64,000 nt of DNA from Xanthobacter flavus (GCF_017875275.1 NZ_JAGGML010000001.1:1364001-1428000); one strand, 5' to 3'; shown: positions 19,052 through 28,299, counted from the stretch's first letter. Numbers and translations are program-made. Notes: a model not told the origin generated them from the sequence alone.

Positions 19052-20464
19052 ATGAGACGTGAGAACAGGACCTTCAGCGAGCTTCAGGTCGGCGACAGCG
19101 CGGAACTGCGCCGCGTCTGCACGGCGGATGACCTGTTCGTGTTCGCCAGCGCGTCGGGCAACCACAATCCGCTGCACCTGCCCGGTTACGACCTCGACCA
19201 GGACGGCCGGCAGGACGACGTGACGGCACCGGCCATGTGGGTCGGCTCGCTCATCTCCGCCGTGCTCGGCAACATCCTGCCCGGCGCCGGCACGCGCTAC
19301 CGTTCGCAGAAATTCGAGTTTCTCGGCCGCGCCAAGGCCGGCGACGACCTGGTGGCGCGTGTGCGCCTGACGGAGAAGCGGGACGACGGAGACGTTGTGC
19401 TCGCCACCACTGTCTATCGCGAGGAGCCGGAAGAGCTGCTGCTCAAGGGCGAGGCGGTGGTGACCGCGCCGAGCACCAAGATCGAGTATGAGGCGCAGGA
19501 CATCCCCGGCCTCGTGGTCGAGCGCCATCGCCACTTCGATGCGCTCGTCGCGCGGGCCGAGACACTGGAGCCGCTCACCGTGGCGGTGGTGGCGCCGGAG
19601 GAGCCGAACTCCCTCGGCGGCGCCCTGCTGGCGGCGCGGCACCATCTCATCACCCCGATCCTGATCGGTGCCCGGGTCAAGATCGAGGCCGCCGCGAAGG
19701 ACTGCGGCCAGAGCCTCGACGGCATCGAGATTCTGGACGTGACCGACCACGCCGCCGCATCGAACCTCGCGGTCGACCTCGTGGCCCAGCACCGGGTCGG
19801 CGCGGTCATGAAGGGCCACCTGCATACCGACGAACTGCTGCACGCCGCCCTGCGCAAGGAGAACGGCCTGCGCAGCGGGCGCCGCTTCACCCACATCTTC
19901 GTCATGGACGTGCCGGGGCTCGCGCACCCTCTGCTGGTGACGGATGCCGCCATCAACATCCAGCCCGACCTCGCCACCAAGATCGACATCGTGCAGAACG
20001 CCATCGATCTCGCCATCTCGCTGGGGATTGCTCAGCCAAAGGTCGGCGTCCTGTCGGCGGTGGAGACGGTGAACCCGCAGATCCCCTCCTCCGTGGACGC
20101 GGCGCTCCTGTCCAAGATGGCGGAGCGCGGCCAGATCAGCGGCGGGCTCGTGGACGGGCCGCTCGCCATGGACAATGCCATCGATGTCGCCGCCGCCCGC
20201 ACCAAGGGCATCGTCTCGCCCGTGGCCGGCCATGCGGACATCCTGGTGGTGCCGAACCTCGACGCGGGCAACATGGTGGCCAAGCAGCTCACTTACGTTT
20301 CCCATGCGGAGGGAGCGGGCCTGGTGATGGGCGCGAAGGTGCCGATCATCCTCACCTCGCGCGCCGACAGCGCCAAGGCGCGCCTCGCGTCCTGCGCCGT
20401 CGCCGCCATCCATCATGCTCGCATGAGCGCCCTCGTATCCGCCGCCCGGGACGGTGCCCGATGA
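19052..20464 (+). CDS. Bifunctional MaoC-like enoyl hydratase / phosphate acetyl(butyryl)transferase
   Basis: The 470-residue fusion has an N-terminal MaoC hot-dog domain (about 1-150, with the hydratase motif DLFVFASASGNHNPLH supplying the Asp/His pair) and a C-terminal phosphate acetyl/butyryltransferase domain (about 165-465, with GLVDGPLAMDNAID, VPNLDAGNM and KQLTYVSHAEGAGLVMGAKV spread over its end). It would hydrate enoyl-CoA and exchange CoA for phosphate on acyl groups. The stop codon overlaps the ackA start (ATGA), so acyl-phosphate can be passed to the kinase to make ATP. Whether acetyl- or butyryl-CoA is the substrate cannot be told. Confidence 0.88.
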   Translation: MRRENRTFSELQVGDSAELRRVCTADDLFVFASASGNHNPLHLPGYDLDQDGRQDDVTAPAMWVGSLISAVLGNILPGAGTRYRSQKFEFLGRAKAGDDLVARVRLTEKRDDGDVVLATTVYREEPEELLLKGEAVVTAPSTKIEYEAQDIPGLVVERHRHFDALVARAETLEPLTVAVVAPEEPNSLGGALLAARHHLITPILIGARVKIEAAAKDCGQSLDGIEILDVTDHAAASNLAVDLVAQHRVGAVMKGHLHTDELLHAALRKENGLRSGRRFTHIFVMDVPGLAHPLLVTDAAINIQPDLATKIDIVQNAIDLAISLGIAQPKVGVLSAVETVNPQIPSSVDAALLSKMAERGQISGGLVDGPLAMDNAIDVAAARTKGIVSPVAGHADILVVPNLDAGNMVAKQLTYVSHAEGAGLVMGAKVPIILTSRADSAKARLASCAVAAIHHARMSALVSAARDGAR

Positions 20465-21666
20465 CCACGCTACCGGTTGCCCTCACCCTGAACGCGGGCT
20501 CTTCTTCGCTGAAGTTCAGCCTGTTCGACATCTCCGGCGCGCCGACGCAGATGGCCATCGGCCTCGTGGAGAACATCGGCAAGCAGCCGCGGCTGAAGGC
20601 CGATCTCGGCGAGGCCCTGCCGGCGGTCGCGCGCGAACTGAAGCCGGAGGACGCCGTCGACCACACCGCCGCCCTCGCCACCGTGCTCGCCTTGCTGCGC
20701 GGGAGCTTCCCCGGTGCCAAGGCGTCGGTGGTGGGGCACCGCGTGGTGCACGGCGGCCCCCATTTCGCCGAGCCGATGGTGGTGACGGACCAGGTGATGG
20801 CGGAGCTGAAGCGCCTCTCGCCGTTCGCGCCGATCCACCAGCCGCACAACATCGCCGGCATCGAGGCGGCGCGGGCGGCCTTTCCGGAGGCGCTGCAGGT
20901 AGCGTGCTTCGACACCGCCTTCCACCGCCACCATCCCAAGGCGAACGACGTCTTCGCTTTGCCGCGGGAATATTACGACAAGGGCATCCGCCGCTACGGC
21001 TTCCACGGCCTCAGCTATGAATATGTCTCGGGCGAGCTGAAGCGCATCGCGCCGCAGATTCATGCCGGGCGGGTGGTGGTGGCGCACCTCGGCAACGGCG
21101 CCTCCATGTGCGGCATCCTCGGCGGCCGCTCGGTGGCGTCCACCATGGGCTTCACCGCCCTCGACGGCCTGCCCATGGGTACGCGCTGCGGCCAGGTGGA
21201 CCCCGGCGTCATCTTCTACATGGTGCAGCAGGAAGGCCGCAGCATCGACGAGGTGCGGGACATCTTCTACACCAAGTCCGGCCTGCTCGGCCTCTCCGGC
21301 ATCTCCAACGACATGCGCATTCTGGAGAGCGCGGGCGTTCCGGAGGCCAACGAGGCCATCGACTATTTCGTCTTCCGCATCCGCCGCGAACTGGGCGGCC
21401 TCGCGGCGGCCCTCGGCGGGCTCGATGCACTCGTCTTCTGCGGCGGCATCGGCGAGAATTCGCGCAAGATCCGCCGGCGCATCTGCGACGCGATGGACTG
21501 GATCGGCCTGGAACTGGATCACGACCGCAACGACAAAAACGCGCGGGTGATCTCGACCGACTTCAGCCGGGCGCGGATCATGGTGGTTCCGACCAACGAG
21601 GAAATCGTCATCGCACGGGCCGCCAAACGACTGTCGGCGATGCCCGAAGCGGCGGCGGCGGAATGA
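20461..21666 (+). CDS. ackA: Acetate kinase
   Basis: The 401-residue protein has acetate kinase motifs: LTLNAGSSSLKFSLF at the N-terminus, VVGHRVVHGG, DTAFHRH, YGFHGLSYEYVS, HLGNGASMCGI, MGTRCGQVDPG and FCGGIGENSRKIR. It converts acetyl phosphate and ADP to acetate and ATP, or the reverse, in the cytoplasm. It overlaps the MaoC-Pta gene by four bases and is followed after 12 bp by a CoA-transferase pair. Full length and all key motifs are present, so it should be active. Confidence 0.94.
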   Translation: MTTLPVALTLNAGSSSLKFSLFDISGAPTQMAIGLVENIGKQPRLKADLGEALPAVARELKPEDAVDHTAALATVLALLRGSFPGAKASVVGHRVVHGGPHFAEPMVVTDQVMAELKRLSPFAPIHQPHNIAGIEAARAAFPEALQVACFDTAFHRHHPKANDVFALPREYYDKGIRRYGFHGLSYEYVSGELKRIAPQIHAGRVVVAHLGNGASMCGILGGRSVASTMGFTALDGLPMGTRCGQVDPGVIFYMVQQEGRSIDEVRDIFYTKSGLLGLSGISNDMRILESAGVPEANEAIDYFVFRIRRELGGLAAALGGLDALVFCGGIGENSRKIRRRICDAMDWIGLELDHDRNDKNARVISTDFSRARIMVVPTNEEIVIARAAKRLSAMPEAAAAE

Positions 21667-21678
21667 GGAGGGGGACGC

Positions 21679-22332
21679 ATGAGGAAGGCGATCAGACCTG
21701 AGGAAGCGGCCGACATCGTGCCCGATGGCGCCGTGGTGCTCATCGGCGGCTTCATGGGTGTGGGGACGCCCGAGCGCATGATCGACGCGCTGGTGGCGCG
21801 CGGGGTGAAGAACCTCACCGTGGTGGCCAACGATGCCGCCATGCCGGGCAAGGGCATCGGCAAGCTGGTCAGCGCCGGCGCCGTCTCGCGGGCGATCATG
21901 TCGCACATCGGGCTCAACCCCGAGATCCAGAAGAAGATGATCGCGGGCGAGGTGGACGTGGAGCTGGTGCCGCAGGGCACGCTGGTGGAGCGCATCCGCG
22001 CCGCCGGCGTCGGGCTCGGCGCCGTCGTCACCGCCACCGGCATCGGAACGCCGGTGGAAGAGGGCAAGCAGGTGATCGAGATCGACGGCAAGCGCTATCT
22101 GGTGGAAAAGCCCATCCATGGCGACTTCGCGCTGATCGCCGCCCAGCAGGCGGACTATGCCGGCAACCTGCTCTATTCGCTGACCGCCCACAATTTCAAC
22201 CCGATCATGGCGCTGGCCGGCCGCATGGTCATCGTCGAGCCGGAGATGATCGTGCCCATCGGCGTGATCCCGCCGGACGCGGTGAAGACGCCGGGTGTGC
22301 TTGTGGACCACATGCTCGCGAGGGCCGCGTGA
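21679..22332 (+). CDS. scoA: 3-oxoacid CoA-transferase subunit A (ScoA/AtoD-like)
   Basis: The 217-residue protein is the alpha subunit of a family I CoA-transferase: VLIGGFMGVGTPERMIDAL, NDAAMPGKGIGKL, HIGLNPEIQ, LVPQGTLVERIRAAG and the substrate loop EIDGKRYLVEKPI are present. It partners with the next gene product to move CoA between acids such as succinate, acetate or acetoacetate. The start follows GAGGAGGGGGACGC. Lying directly after ackA, it may link acetate or short-acid activation to this operon. It is distinct in sequence from PcaI encoded at 27577. Confidence 0.88.
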   Translation: MRKAIRPEEAADIVPDGAVVLIGGFMGVGTPERMIDALVARGVKNLTVVANDAAMPGKGIGKLVSAGAVSRAIMSHIGLNPEIQKKMIAGEVDVELVPQGTLVERIRAAGVGLGAVVTATGIGTPVEEGKQVIEIDGKRYLVEKPIHGDFALIAAQQADYAGNLLYSLTAHNFNPIMALAGRMVIVEPEMIVPIGVIPPDAVKTPGVLVDHMLARAA

Positions 22333-23021
22333 TGGATGCCAAGGTAACGGATCGCCCGCGCGCGGGCATGAGCGCCAAGGACGTGATCGCCCGCCGCGTG
22401 GCACAGGAGATCAAACCCGGCATGCTGGTCAATCTCGGCATCGGCCTGCCGAGCATGGTGGCCAATTACATCCCCCATGACCACGGCGTCTTTTTCCAGG
22501 CGGAGAACGGGGTCATCGGCCTCGGTGCCCGCCCGCCGGAAGGCATGGAGGACCCGCACCTCACCGACGCCGGCGGCGGCTTCGTGACCGCTGTGCCGGG
22601 CGCGGCCTCCATCGACAGCGCCATGAGCTTCGGCATCATCCGCGGCGGCCATCTGGACATGACCGTGCTCGGCGGCCTGCAGGTGGACGAGCGCGGCTAT
22701 CTCGCCAACTGGATGGTGCCCGGCAAGATGGTGCCCGGCATGGGCGGCGCGATGGACCTCGTCGCCGGGGCGAAGCGCGTGGTGGTGGCCATGGTCCATT
22801 CCGCCAAGGGCGAGGCCAAGATCGTGCCCGAATGCACCCTGCCCCTCACCGCCATGCGCCGCGTCAGTCTCATCGTCACGGAATTAGCGGTGATCGAGCC
22901 GACGCACGAGGGCCTTTTACTGCGCGAGCGCGGACCGGATGTGCGCGTGGAGGACATCCTCGCCCAGACGTCGGCACGCCTCATCGTCGAGGATGACGTG
23001 CCCGAGATGCGGATCGGCTGA
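22332..23021 (+). CDS. scoB: 3-oxoacid CoA-transferase subunit B (ScoB/AtoA-like)
   Basis: The 229-residue beta subunit carries the catalytic glutamate region (FFQAENGVIGLG), NLGIGLPSMVANY near the N-terminus, DSAMSFGIIRGGHLDMTVLG and PGMGGAMDLVAGAKRV. It joins subunit A as TGATG overlap, which favours the ATG at 22332; a GTG at 22329 is also possible. It is the last gene of the operon and converges on the DUF3141 gene with a 48-bp gap. Confidence 0.88.
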   Translation: MDAKVTDRPRAGMSAKDVIARRVAQEIKPGMLVNLGIGLPSMVANYIPHDHGVFFQAENGVIGLGARPPEGMEDPHLTDAGGGFVTAVPGAASIDSAMSFGIIRGGHLDMTVLGGLQVDERGYLANWMVPGKMVPGMGGAMDLVAGAKRVVVAMVHSAKGEAKIVPECTLPLTAMRRVSLIVTELAVIEPTHEGLLLRERGPDVRVEDILAQTSARLIVEDDVPEMRIG

Positions 23022-23069
23022 TGACGGTCCGGCAATCGCCGGACCCTGCCGCCTGATCTTCGGGCGGCG

Positions 23070-25478
23070 CTATTGCGCCGCCTCCGTCAGGGTGCTGAGG
23101 GGATCGGTCAGCACGTCCATCGTCGCCGGCGGCAAGCCGAGCACGTCGCGGAAGCGCTGGAGCATGGCAAGGGTACGCGGCTCCATGTCTGACAGCAGGC
23201 CGGGCACGAACTGCACCACCTCGACCGCCCGGCGCCGCTCTTCGGGCGTGCGCAGCAGGTCCGGCAGGGTTCCGATGGCCGCCGGGCCGGCATATTCCAC
23301 GATCAGGCTCTGCTCGTGGATGATCTGGGCGCGCTGATCCGTCTTCAGCGAGCGGAACGGCTCGTCCTTGGTGAGCACGCGGGCGGACCGCTCCAGCCGG
23401 TCGCGCCGCACCGCGCCGCGCGCATCGGCCAAAAGGATCAGCATGCGGATGACCGCTTCCACGAAGCCGCCCGACGAGACGTGCAGCAGCGCCGACTGCA
23501 CCTCGGGCAGGCCGATCAGCTCATCCTTGGACTTGTGGGTGCGCTCGAAATTGAAGTTGCGGCCGAACCACCGCGCCTGCGGCGTGGCATAGATGGAGAA
23601 GAACAGCGTCTCGTACCAGGCGTCGCGTACGTCGCGGATGATGTCGAAGCTCTGCTCGATAGCATCGGCGACAAGCTTCTCGGCAATGGCGAACGGGTTG
23701 TCCGGCGCCACCGGCTGGCGGTTCTGGGCCGTCGACTGGGCCGCGCCGGGGAGCGCGGCGAGGAAGGGATTGCGCGAGGACATGAGCCCGCGTTGCAGCC
23801 GCAGCGGGTGAAGCTGGCGGCCGATTTCCGCGCTCGCCTTGGTCACGCAGGCCTGCACCCAGGGCCGCACGCAGATGTCGTAGAGCTCGGCCTGCAGCTC
23901 GGACAGGCGCTCCACCGCGCCGAAGGGCACCTCGTCCTGCCGCCCATCGCCGTATCCGGGCAGATCCGAGAGGCGGCGTTCGGAGAAGGACACGGTGAAA
24001 TGCTTGCCGGCACCGTCCTGCGTCTCGTCCTCGATGATCATCTCATAGAGGCCGGGCGCCAGCGCCTCGATGGTCTTCAGGGTCGAAGCCACCTCCTGAT
24101 GCTCGCGCTTGGCGATGGAGGAGGAGACGAAGATGCCGAGATGGCCGATGGACTCGTGGACCATGTAGACGATGCGCTGGCCGCGGATCTTGATCTCGGT
24201 CTCGTCGGCATAGGCGTCCATGATCCAGTTCACGGCCTGCTTCACCGGGGTGATGTTGTCGCCGTGGCTCGCGAACACGATGATGGGCGAGCGGATCTGC
24301 TTCACGTCGAGCACGCGCCCGTGCTCCAGCCGCGCCTCGTTGCGGGCGAGCTTGTTGCCGACGAACAGCTCGCGCACGATCCAGACGATCTCCGGCTCGT
24401 TGAGCAGGAAGAAGCCGCTCCACCACTTCTCGAATTCCAGAAAGCGGCCGCGCTCGGTGTCCACCTTCTCGAACACGTCGTAATATTTGCGGAACCAGGT
24501 ACGGCCCGGATTCAGCATCTCGAAGTTCAGCACCAGCCAGGCGCCGTCGAAGACGCCGTCGCCGTAATCGGACCAGAACATGGGCTGGACCTGCCCGCCG
24601 AGCAGGCCGGCATTGTAGCGCATGGGGTTCGAGCCCACGTCGCCGGACCAGGTTTCAACCGGGGCGCCGTTGAGCACGAGGGGGCCGGTGAGATCGGGAT
24701 TGGAGGCGCCAAGCACCAGCGTCGCCCAGCCGCCCTGGCAGTTCCCGATCACAACCGGCTTCGGCGCATCGGGGTGCTTTTCCTGCACGTAGCGGACGAA
24801 CGACGCCTCGGCGCGGGCGACGTCGGCGAGGGTCTGACCCGGCTCGGGATTGCGCCAGAAGGCGGCGAAATAGACCGGATGCCCCGCCTTCAGCGCCACG
24901 CCCACCTGGCTGTCGGCCTTGAAGCCGCCGATGCCGGCGCCGTGGCCGGCGCGCGGGTCGATGATGACATAGGGCCGCTTCCAGGCGAATACCTCGACGC
25001 CCTCGGGCGGGGTGATCTTCAGCAGCATGTAATTGCAGGGCCGCGACAGCTGGCGCCCGTCCACGGCGATCTCGTAATCATAGATCAGCACCGGCGGGCA
25101 GCCGGCGGCCTCATGGGCGAAGAAGGTGTCGCCGCGCTCGCGCAGGCAGTCCGCCATCAGGATGGTGCGCTGGGCGCGGTCGGTGGCATAGGCGCGGAAC
25201 TCGCCCAGCAGCGCCAGGGGCGAGGCGCGCGGCTTCGTCACCTCCGCCACGAGGCCGGTGAGGGCATTGAAGGTGGCGCGCAGGCGCTCGCCATGGGTGG
25301 CCGAGATGCTGTTGAAATGACGGCCGGCGGCCTTGGAGGTCAGTTCGCCGACGGTCGACCACTCGGAGAGCTGGGCGGTGAGCGCAAGCGCCCGCTGGCG
25401 GGCCGTCCAGGCGTTTCCGTCGGTTACAGCCGCGAAGAACGGATTGCGATCACCCGCATTGCTGTCCGCAGTATTCAC
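23070..25478 (-). CDS. DUF3141 protein, PHA-synthase-like alpha/beta hydrolase
   Basis: The 802-residue protein has an alpha/beta hydrolase core whose nucleophile elbow is GNCQGG (Cys247), the lipase-like box with cysteine that is typical of polyhydroxyalkanoate synthases, with later SHGDNITP and HESIGHLGIFVSS supplying possible Asp and His. The C-terminal third is helical and unlike PhaC, which fits the DUF3141 family. I prefer the GTG at 25478 because GAGGAG lies six bases upstream; a GTG at 25496 has nothing. It converges on the fabI-ackA-scoAB operon; a role in PHA or 3-hydroxyacyl metabolism is inferred, and polymerase activity is unproven. Confidence 0.82.
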   Translation of the reverse strand: MNTADSNAGDRNPFFAAVTDGNAWTARQRALALTAQLSEWSTVGELTSKAAGRHFNSISATHGERLRATFNALTGLVAEVTKPRASPLALLGEFRAYATDRAQRTILMADCLRERGDTFFAHEAAGCPPVLIYDYEIAVDGRQLSRPCNYMLLKITPPEGVEVFAWKRPYVIIDPRAGHGAGIGGFKADSQVGVALKAGHPVYFAAFWRNPEPGQTLADVARAEASFVRYVQEKHPDAPKPVVIGNCQGGWATLVLGASNPDLTGPLVLNGAPVETWSGDVGSNPMRYNAGLLGGQVQPMFWSDYGDGVFDGAWLVLNFEMLNPGRTWFRKYYDVFEKVDTERGRFLEFEKWWSGFFLLNEPEIVWIVRELFVGNKLARNEARLEHGRVLDVKQIRSPIIVFASHGDNITPVKQAVNWIMDAYADETEIKIRGQRIVYMVHESIGHLGIFVSSSIAKREHQEVASTLKTIEALAPGLYEMIIEDETQDGAGKHFTVSFSERRLSDLPGYGDGRQDEVPFGAVERLSELQAELYDICVRPWVQACVTKASAEIGRQLHPLRLQRGLMSSRNPFLAALPGAAQSTAQNRQPVAPDNPFAIAEKLVADAIEQSFDIIRDVRDAWYETLFFSIYATPQARWFGRNFNFERTHKSKDELIGLPEVQSALLHVSSGGFVEAVIRMLILLADARGAVRRDRLERSARVLTKDEPFRSLKTDQRAQIIHEQSLIVEYAGPAAIGTLPDLLRTPEERRRAVEVVQFVPGLLSDMEPRTLAMLQRFRDVLGLPPATMDVLTDPLSTLTEAAQ

Positions 25479-25730
25479 CGCACTCTCCTCTGGCACTACA
25501 TTCTATTCTGGGCGCATGGCACGCCCGCCGCAATAAGACGGCACACATCTTCTTAGCTGAGCAATGCTGCAATACAGTGTCTGTCACACATCAAAATCTG
25601 TAAGCCGGCTCTCTTCTGGCCAGGCAACCTCGATTACAATGAAATGGCTCGCATTTCCGGGGTATGCGGCATCGGCGGCACTTCGCTGGGATAGGCCGCG
25701 CATCGCGAAATCGGGTGATCGCCAGGCGCC

Positions 25731-26600
25731 TCAGCCCGCCAGCTTCTGCTGCGCGGGCGCTGCCTGCGCGGTGAAAGAGCAGCGGTCCAGCCATTCACGG
25801 ATCGCCGCCAGCGCCTCCGGCTCGTCGAGGAAGGGCGTGTGGCCGCGGTCCGGCACCTCGGCATAGATCAGATCCGGACGCCGGGCGGCCATCGCCGCGG
25901 CGGCGCCGGCGCTCAGCACATCGGAATTGGCGCCGCGGATCAAAGCCACCGGCACGCCTGCGCAGGCGTCGAACAGGGGCCAGGCATCCGTCGGCGGCGC
26001 GGCGAGAGCCTTCTGGAACGACAGGCGCAGGTCTGGATCATATGGGAGGGCGATGCCTGTCTCCGTCTGGACGTAGCGGCGGATGGTCTCCTCCTCCCAC
26101 CGCAGTTCCGGGACGTGGTGGAAGCCGGGCATGGCCTGCGGCATGCGGTCGGCGATCTCCTCCAGCGTGGTGACAGCGGGCTCGACGCCGATATAGGCGC
26201 CGATGCGCTCCAGCCCCGCGCGCTCCATCACCGGGCCGACATCGTTGAGGCAGACGCCGGCCACGCGCGCCGGCGCCTTCATGGCCATCAGCATGGCGAG
26301 AATGCCGCCCCGGGAGGAGCCGATGACGGCGGCGCGCGGGATGGCGAGATGGTCCAGCAGCGCGATCGCGTCGTCGCTCTCCTGAAGCGCGGTGTATGTG
26401 TCGGCCCCCGTCCACTGGGACTCGCCCCGGCCCCGGCTGTCGAGCCGGATCAGCCGCACGTCGTGCAGGTGGCGGCCGAGATAGTCGAAATCGCGCGAAT
26501 TGCGGGTGAAGCCGGCCAGTGCCAGCAGCGGCCGCCCCGTGCCGACGTCTGAGAAGGCGAGGCTTGCGCCATCCTGCGCGTGAAAGGTGTCTCTCTTCAT
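25731..26600 (-). CDS. Alpha/beta hydrolase (serine hydrolase)
   Basis: The 289-residue protein is an alpha/beta hydrolase. It has the oxyanion/strand region LLALAGFTRNSRDF, the nucleophile elbow GSSRGG (Ser96) and the catalytic His in DRGHTPFLDEPE near the C-terminus. The fold resembles 3-oxoadipate enol-lactone hydrolases and other small esterases, but the substrate is not readable. It lies 77 bp downstream of the IclR gene on the same strand and so may belong to the pca-related set. The Shine-Dalgarno is weak (GGGATGCC). Confidence 0.82.
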   Translation of the reverse strand: MKRDTFHAQDGASLAFSDVGTGRPLLALAGFTRNSRDFDYLGRHLHDVRLIRLDSRGRGESQWTGADTYTALQESDDAIALLDHLAIPRAAVIGSSRGGILAMLMAMKAPARVAGVCLNDVGPVMERAGLERIGAYIGVEPAVTTLEEIADRMPQAMPGFHHVPELRWEEETIRRYVQTETGIALPYDPDLRLSFQKALAAPPTDAWPLFDACAGVPVALIRGANSDVLSAGAAAAMAARRPDLIYAEVPDRGHTPFLDEPEALAAIREWLDRCSFTAQAAPAQQKLAG

Positions 26601-26677
26601 GGCATCCCGCGTGGTCGCACCATCCTAGCATCGGATGGGCGGCGGCGCTGCGCCTTGATCCATCACACAAGACGCGC

Positions 26678-27442
26678 CTATCGCAGGATCTTGCGGATTT
26701 CCCCCTGCACCCGTTCCAGCGGCGGAAGATAGCGCGCCACCAGCGCCTCCGCGTCGCCGGCATGGGTGGGCAGGCCGAGGTTGAGCGCCGCGACGGTGAC
26801 GCCCCGCGCATTGAGGAGCGGCACCGCGATGGAGCGCAGGCCGAGTTCCACCTCCTGGTCGATCACCGCATGGCCACGCTCCCGCGCCCGCCGCACAGCC
26901 CCCATAACCGCGTCCGGATCGGTCAGCGTCAGCGGCGTGCGCGCGGCGAGCGGATTGAGGCGCAGGCGGCGCATCGCCTCCGCCTCCGGCAAGGCGGCGA
27001 GGAGCACGCGGCCCATGGAGGTGCAATAGGCCGGCAGGCGCGAGCCGGGCATGAGGGCGATGGACATCACCCGGCGCTGCGCCGCGCGCGCCACATAGAC
27101 GATCTCGTCCGCGTCGAGGATGGAGACGGAGGAACTCTCCCCCAGATCCTCCGAGAGCCGGTCGAGCCAGGGCTGCACCATCTGCGGCAACGGCATGGCC
27201 GCGAGGCAGGCGGTTCCGAGCCTCAGCACGCGGGGCGTGAGGGTGAAGAACTTCCCGTCATAGTCCGCATAGCCGAGGTGGGCGAGCGTGAGCAGGCAGC
27301 GCCGCGCCGTCGCCCGGTCGAGCCCGCTCGCGGCGGACACCTCGGCGATGGACTGGCGCGGCCGCTCGGCGGTGAAGGTCTCGATCACCGAGAGCCCCTT
27401 GGCGAGCCCGCCCATGGTGTCGCGCTGGGAAATCCCGGTCAC
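26678..27442 (-). CDS. pcaR: IclR-family regulator, PcaR/PobR type
   Basis: The 254-residue protein has an N-terminal winged HTH (about 12-75, with IAEVSAASGLDRATARRCLLTL) and a C-terminal IclR effector domain (about 90-250, including ALMPGSRLPAYCTSMGRVLLAALP). This closely follows the PcaR/PcaU/PobR branch, which controls beta-ketoadipate genes in response to pathway intermediates. The GTG at 27442 has AGGAG six bases upstream. It is divergent from pcaIJF, and the 134-bp gap between them carries a perfect 15-bp inverted repeat, a likely operator for both directions. Confidence 0.9.
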   Translation of the reverse strand: MTGISQRDTMGGLAKGLSVIETFTAERPRQSIAEVSAASGLDRATARRCLLTLAHLGYADYDGKFFTLTPRVLRLGTACLAAMPLPQMVQPWLDRLSEDLGESSSVSILDADEIVYVARAAQRRVMSIALMPGSRLPAYCTSMGRVLLAALPEAEAMRRLRLNPLAARTPLTLTDPDAVMGAVRRARERGHAVIDQEVELGLRSIAVPLLNARGVTVAALNLGLPTHAGDAEALVARYLPPLERVQGEIRKILR

Positions 27443-27453
27443 CTGCGGCTCCT

Positions 27454-27498
27454 CAGTTTGTGCGATATGTCAACAAATCTCCTATATCGCACAAACTG
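27454..27498. promoter_or_regulatory. Perfect 15-bp inverted repeat, probable PcaR operator
   Basis: CAGTTTGTGCGATAT at 27454-27468 is the exact reverse complement of 27484-27498, with a 15-bp spacer (centres about three helical turns apart). The spacer region contains TTGACA on the minus strand (27474-27469), a -35-like element toward pcaR. IclR-family proteins of this branch bind repeats of this kind between regulator and target. Confidence 0.75.
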
Positions 27499-27576
27499 GA
27501 TTGAAGTCGAGCCCGTCGTTTTTTATGCGTCGGGTATCGGAAAGGCGCGCCGCCCCGGGCGCAACAGGGACCGGAC

Positions 27577-28299
27577 ATGGACAAGACGATCGCCACACCC
27601 GCGGAGGCGGTGGCCGACATCGGCGACAACGCCACGGTGATGATCGGAGGCTTCGGCGGCTCCGGCGCGCCCATCGAGCTGATCCACGCGCTCATCGACC
27701 GTTTCGTGAAGACCGGCTCGCCGCGCAACCTCACGGTGGTCAACAACAATGCCGGCAACGGCCATGTCGGCCTCGCCGCCATGATCGAGGTGGGGATGGT
27801 GGGCAAGCTCATCTGCTCCTTCCCCCGCTCGGCGGATCCGCGCGTCTTCACGCAGAAGTATCTCGCCGGGGAAATCGCGCTGGAGCTGGTGCCGCAGGGC
27901 ACCCTCGCCGAGCGCATCCGCGCGGGCGGCGCCGGCATCCCGGCCTTCTACACGCCGACCTCCTACGGCACGGACCTCGCCGACGGGAAGCCCACGGCAG
28001 AGTTCGACGGCCGCTCCTACGTGCAGGAGCGCTGGCTGAAGGCCGATTTCGCGCTGGTGAAGGCGCATCTGGGCGACCGCCTCGGCAACCTGACCTACAA
28101 CAAGGCGGCCCGCAATTTCGGCCCGCTCATGTGCTCGGCCGCGCGGCACGCCATCGTGCAGGTGTCGCAGCTGGTGCCGCCCGGCACCATCGATCCCGAG
28201 CATGTCGTCACCCCCGGCATCTTCGTCTCGCGCGTGGTGGAAGTGCCCAGCCCCGCCCAGGAAGAGCTGCTGAACCGCGCCGGAGCAACCTATCCATGA
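27577..28299 (+). CDS. pcaI: 3-oxoadipate CoA-transferase subunit A
   Basis: The 240-residue alpha subunit has VMIGGFGGSGAPIELIHALID, NNNAGNGHVGLAAMIE, CSFPRSADPRVF and LVPQGTLAERIRAGGAG. This loop pattern is that of PcaI (3-oxoadipate:succinyl-CoA transferase), not AtoD. With PcaJ it activates 3-oxoadipate to 3-oxoadipyl-CoA. It starts the pcaIJF operon, divergent from the IclR regulator, and overlaps pcaJ by four bases. Since maleylacetate reductase of the cluster at 30-42 kb makes 3-oxoadipate, this enzyme can also serve the hydroxyquinol route. Confidence 0.92.
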   Translation: MDKTIATPAEAVADIGDNATVMIGGFGGSGAPIELIHALIDRFVKTGSPRNLTVVNNNAGNGHVGLAAMIEVGMVGKLICSFPRSADPRVFTQKYLAGEIALELVPQGTLAERIRAGGAGIPAFYTPTSYGTDLADGKPTAEFDGRSYVQERWLKADFALVKAHLGDRLGNLTYNKAARNFGPLMCSAARHAIVQVSQLVPPGTIDPEHVVTPGIFVSRVVEVPSPAQEELLNRAGATYP

